Positions 23,144-25,252 of a stretch of 25,252 bases of DNA are shown in pieces; positions within the stretch are counted from its first letter, which is position 1; the number at the start of each line of letters is the position of its first letter. Position numbers and translations under genes: made by a program. The stretch comes from Thermococcus sp. (lineage in GTDB: Archaea > Methanobacteriota_B > Thermococci > Thermococcales > Thermococcaceae), in contig JALVWX010000229.1 of the NCBI GenBank assembly GCA_027023165.1, positions 444-25,695 on the forward strand, in the 5' to 3' direction. A model generated the notes under the pieces. That model was given only the letters and a program-made list of their open reading frames with translations, was not told where the DNA came from and did not search any database.

Positions 23144-23599
23144 TCATCCCCCCACTACTGCATTGTTATCGTTCTCTTGTGGGAAATGATTATTGCCCCA
23201 AATTATCTCCTCCGATATCCACTGAATGTCATTTTCATGTTTTATGCCCTCAATACCAATAGTTATTAAAACACCTTCAGGGTTCAATGAGATAATGGCT
23301 TTAATAGTGTTTCCGACTTCATAAAGTGTCAATCCATAGTCTATCGCTTTGTCTGTTCCGCTTCTCGTGTCTTTGTAAACTACAGTAATAGCATCTGAAA
23401 CAGGATATCCAAGAGCATCAAACTTGACTCCAATCAAGTACGAGTGTCCTGCAAACTTGTCGATATAAGTTCTGTAGATAGGTTTCCCAAAGTAATAATT
23501 CGCCAGCTCGTCATTCACCGTAATCGTCACCGTCAAGTCCTCCTGCATAATTGGAAGAAACTTGCACCCGGTCTTATAATCTACCATCCCCTTGCTCAC
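23144..23599 (-). CDS. Beta-rich array protein 2, short, possibly a displaced fragment
   Basis: The 151-residue protein shares MQEDLTVTITVNDELANYYF with the 219-residue protein, encoded by a perfect 59-base DNA repeat. It continues as a related beta domain (AGHSYLIGVKFDALG) and then diverges into its own C-terminus, YEVGNTIKAIISLNPEGVLI, an IIWGN stretch and the end NDNNAVVGG. The first 17 or so residues before the shared part have no counterpart and overlap the end of the preceding membrane gene. No convincing ribosome site marks a start, so GTG 23599, ATG 23587 or the ATG in the repeat are all possible. It may be a silent or displaced cassette rather than a complete gene. Confidence 0.55.
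   Translation of the reverse strand: MSKGMVDYKTGCKFLPIMQEDLTVTITVNDELANYYFGKPIYRTYIDKFAGHSYLIGVKFDALGYPVSDAITVVYKDTRSGTDKAIDYGLTLYEVGNTIKAIISLNPEGVLITIGIEGIKHENDIQWISEEIIWGNNHFPQENDNNAVVGG
23490..23548 (-). repeat. 59-base perfect direct repeat, copy A
   Basis: This segment is identical to 24464-24522 and lies in the same reading frame and orientation in both genes, 974 bases apart. Homology at the DNA level drops abruptly at both edges. Confidence 0.9.
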
Positions 23600-24089
23600 T
23601 CTCAGATTTTTTCGTTGTTTCTTCCGCCCTTAATAGGCAATATAACACGAAAATGAAATACGTCAGAGGAAGTAGGGGGTATTTGTAATATAGTATCCAT
23701 GCGAGGCAAATTAACACTATATAATACACAATGATTAATCTTGCAACGTTATTTGGATGTTGTCTTATCAAAAAATATATCACAATTTCAATTGCTATAA
23801 ACATTGTTATTGTGTAAATTACAAAGGACTTTAACCCGGAACTCAGGGCAAACACTTTAATCACAATTAGAAACATGAAGGGATAAAGGAGGAGGTCATT
23901 AAGATTATACCATGTAGGCGTCTTTTTGCTTGGGGTCGCTAAGAACATTCCCACAGTCCATAAGAATACGCCAATGAAAGTGTATCCCCACCATTCAGAG
24001 TCGTTGACTTTGACTTGATATGCTGAATACAAGATTACCAAAATATTAATAAAGAAGGAGAACTTAAAGACCTGAGAAGGATTCCTCAT
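23574..24089 (-). CDS. Six-helix membrane protein of the array
   Basis: This 171-residue protein is almost entirely membrane segments, from FKFSFFINILVILYSAYQV to YFIFVLYCLL, with a short charged C-terminal tail (EETTKKSESEQGDGRL). It shows no clear similarity to the other membrane proteins here and no known motif. Its ATG lies 4 bases after the stop of the 219-residue gene, whose terminal GGGGGA serves as ribosome site, so it is coupled to that gene. Its A/T-rich codon use is unlike the metabolic genes. Function is unknown; a partner role for the 219-residue protein is inferred from order only. Confidence 0.65.
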   Translation of the reverse strand: MRNPSQVFKFSFFINILVILYSAYQVKVNDSEWWGYTFIGVFLWTVGMFLATPSKKTPTWYNLNDLLLYPFMFLIVIKVFALSSGLKSFVIYTITMFIAIEIVIYFLIRQHPNNVARLIIVYYIVLICLAWILYYKYPLLPLTYFIFVLYCLLRAEETTKKSESEQGDGRL

Positions 24090-24093
24090 GCTA

Positions 24094-24753
24094 TCATCCC
24101 CCTATCACGTTGTTGTTATCTCCATCTGAGGGTGTCGGTGCTCTGAGCCAGTTTATAACGTCCCTTGCAGTTAAAATCCAACCGACAATCCCAAGTACTT
24201 TTGATCCTACTACTGCCACTTTTCCTAAAGATCCGCTGACCACGGTCTCCAGTTGTCCCATATGTTCGGCTGCCATCTCGAGCACAGACTGAGCAATACC
24301 CCCTACTTCTACTGCAGTCTCAACTTTCTCACCAAGCGAGGACTTATCAGTTATTTCAATTATATCACTGGTCGCAATGTTGTTGCTGAAGACTGCTCTA
24401 ATAAGATAGGAGTATCCTACAAGCCTATCACTATATGATCCCCACCCAAGTGGCTCCTTCTCGAAGTAATAATTCGCCAGCTCGTCATTCACCGTAATCG
24501 TCACCGTCAAGTCCTCCTGCATGTTTGTTGGTGTTAGTGTTACAGTTTTCCTGCTAACTACTATACTGCTCGGTCCGTTTGGCCAAACTTTCTTACCACC
24601 AAAGTCCACTTCCTCCAGATTTAAGGTTACTGTATCAGCACTCTTCAATCCAAGGTGGACAGTACAGGTAGTTGACCCATCCAAAGGAACCACCACCGGA
24701 TCACAGCTCATGTTGGCAATAACGTTCCCCGTTGGCTTCACCTCCACCGTCAC
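24094..24753 (-). CDS. Beta-rich array protein 1, DNNNVIGG tail
   Basis: The 219-residue protein has a beta-rich region (VTVEVKPTGNVIANMSCDP, TTCTVHLGLK, TVTLTPTNMQEDLTVTI) with two cysteines placed as in the two longer array proteins, and VNDELANYYF where they have F-D-LAQ-Y. From about residue 140 it becomes helical and hydrophobic (GGIAQSVLEMAAEH, GKVAVVGSKVLGIVGWILTA, DVINWLRAP) and ends GDNNNVIGG. The frame stays open for 23 codons before the GTG at 24753, reading PNGEGEEHWAE, which also looks like genuine protein. So the start is uncertain and the gene may have lost an N-terminal part. It overlaps the end of the preceding membrane gene by 53 bases. Confidence 0.6.
   Translation of the reverse strand: MTVEVKPTGNVIANMSCDPVVVPLDGSTTCTVHLGLKSADTVTLNLEEVDFGGKKVWPNGPSSIVVSRKTVTLTPTNMQEDLTVTITVNDELANYYFEKEPLGWGSYSDRLVGYSYLIRAVFSNNIATSDIIEITDKSSLGEKVETAVEVGGIAQSVLEMAAEHMGQLETVVSGSLGKVAVVGSKVLGIVGWILTARDVINWLRAPTPSDGDNNNVIGG
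24464..24522 (-). repeat. 59-base perfect direct repeat, copy B
   Basis: Identical to 23490-23548, encoding MQEDLTVTI and VNDELANYYF in the 219-residue gene. Flanking DNA differs immediately on both sides. Confidence 0.9.
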
Positions 24754-25207
24754 CTCTGCCCAGTGTTCTTCCCCTTCCCCGTTTGGCTTTAACGGTTGGT
24801 AGATGTTTTCGACAGTTTCTTTCTATCAAACCATAAGTCACCCCCACCAAACCCACCGCCAGAGGGAACAGCGATAAAAAGAACCTCGTAGAACCATCAA
24901 CCAGCGGGAGGTTAGCCAACCCGCTGAAGGCAAAATAGCCCACAAAAAGGGCAAACAGCTGCCGAGGTTTACCCTTGGCACCTGAGAGTTTGGTGTAGCC
25001 GATCATATATCTCACTACATCGTTCCTGCAACTCTGAGAATTTAACCGCCTACCAGCCCAGCAGATTAATAACATGAGCATAAACGCCACTGCAGAACCC
25101 CCTATTGTCCTGATAGCGCTCCATGACCCAAAGTACTCGGCCTGCAAAAATAAGGATAGAAAAACCAGAGAGCCACATAAGAGTTTAATGAGGGGTTTGT
25201 CTTTCAT
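24701..25207 (-). CDS. Four-helix membrane protein with anomalous C-terminal tail
   Basis: The protein has about four membrane segments (KLLCGSLVFLSLFLQAEYF, AVAFMLMLLICWAG, LFALFVGYFAFSGLANLPL, FFLSLFPLAVGLVGVTYGL), then a tail of about 30 residues rich in R and G. That tail is the out-of-frame reading of the DNA encoding the start of the 219-residue protein, so it is probably not native and the original end may have been lost by recombination. The ATG at 25207 is chosen because GGGAGGT lies 8 bases before it; in-frame ATGs at 25225 and 25213 are possible. It is the first gene of the minus-strand array visible here; the array probably continues beyond the right edge. Function is unknown. Confidence 0.6.
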   Translation of the reverse strand: MKDKPLIKLLCGSLVFLSLFLQAEYFGSWSAIRTIGGSAVAFMLMLLICWAGRRLNSQSCRNDVVRYMIGYTKLSGAKGKPRQLFALFVGYFAFSGLANLPLVDGSTRFFLSLFPLAVGLVGVTYGLIERNCRKHLPTVKAKRGRGRTLGRGDGGGEANGERYCQHEL

Positions 25208-25252
25208 TGGCATTACCTCCCTCATGTGTGCTCCAAGATCCAGGGCTTAAAG

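Noticed and set aside
25222..25252. End of an upstream minus-strand gene (a frame reading FKPWILEHT then stop).
   Set aside because: Only about nine codons are visible, too few to support a gene, though the array probably continues past the edge.

Overview
The window looks like a chromosomal segment of a Thermococcus-like hyperthermophilic archaeon (order Thermococcales). Signs of this are GC-rich coding sequence, archaeal TATA elements about 35 bases ahead of starts with GGTG/GGAGG ribosome sites, and typical thermococcal genes: a thioredoxin reductase beginning MFSLGGF, an ornithine-type class III aminotransferase, archaeal DeoC and enolase, and a MoaE, MoaD and E1-like set. The gene order recalls the T. 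kodakarensis neighbourhood of thioredoxin reductase, ornithine aminotransferase, DeoC and enolase. That comparison is from memory and was not checked.

Region 1 to 8.6 kb is metabolic. It holds an AAA+ ATPase cut by the left edge, a DUF457 membrane hydrolase, trxB, a small membrane protein, the aminotransferase (with a perfect palindrome ahead of its TATA box), an ECF-type S component, an A-domain (family 4) encapsulin-like protein overlapping deoC, a small protein divergent from enolase, enolase, and a six-helix membrane protein.

Region 8.6 to 14.2 kb starts with a PadR regulator divergent from a very large MMPL/RND-type exporter. A hicB antitoxin gene follows with a frameshifted hicA. Next is a truncated duplicate of a radical SAM gene start, holding four identical-geometry 17-base hairpins, and then the intact radical SAM gene (possibly a LipS-type lipoate synthase subunit).

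Region 14.2 to 20.2 kb holds an Lrp/AsnC regulator, RdgB, a DUF355 protein, a tandem-HTH regulator, a SPASM protein without the radical SAM cysteine motif, MoaE, a lipoprotein, a cysteine-poor E1-like enzyme and a MoaD/SAMP-like protein ending in GG.

Region 20.3 to 25.2 kb is A/T-richer by eye, runs entirely on the minus strand, and is the least explained part. Four related beta-rich proteins, each apparently starting in the middle of a domain, alternate with five small membrane proteins in tightly coupled gene order. The beta-rich proteins share a conserved region and then switch to unrelated hydrophobic C-termini. Two of them share a perfect 59-base repeat. Two of them, plus one membrane protein, end in the same tail (DNNNVIGG or a close variant) written with different codons. 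The layout resembles the displaced effector and immunity cassettes of bacterial polymorphic toxin loci, but toxicity is only a hypothesis.
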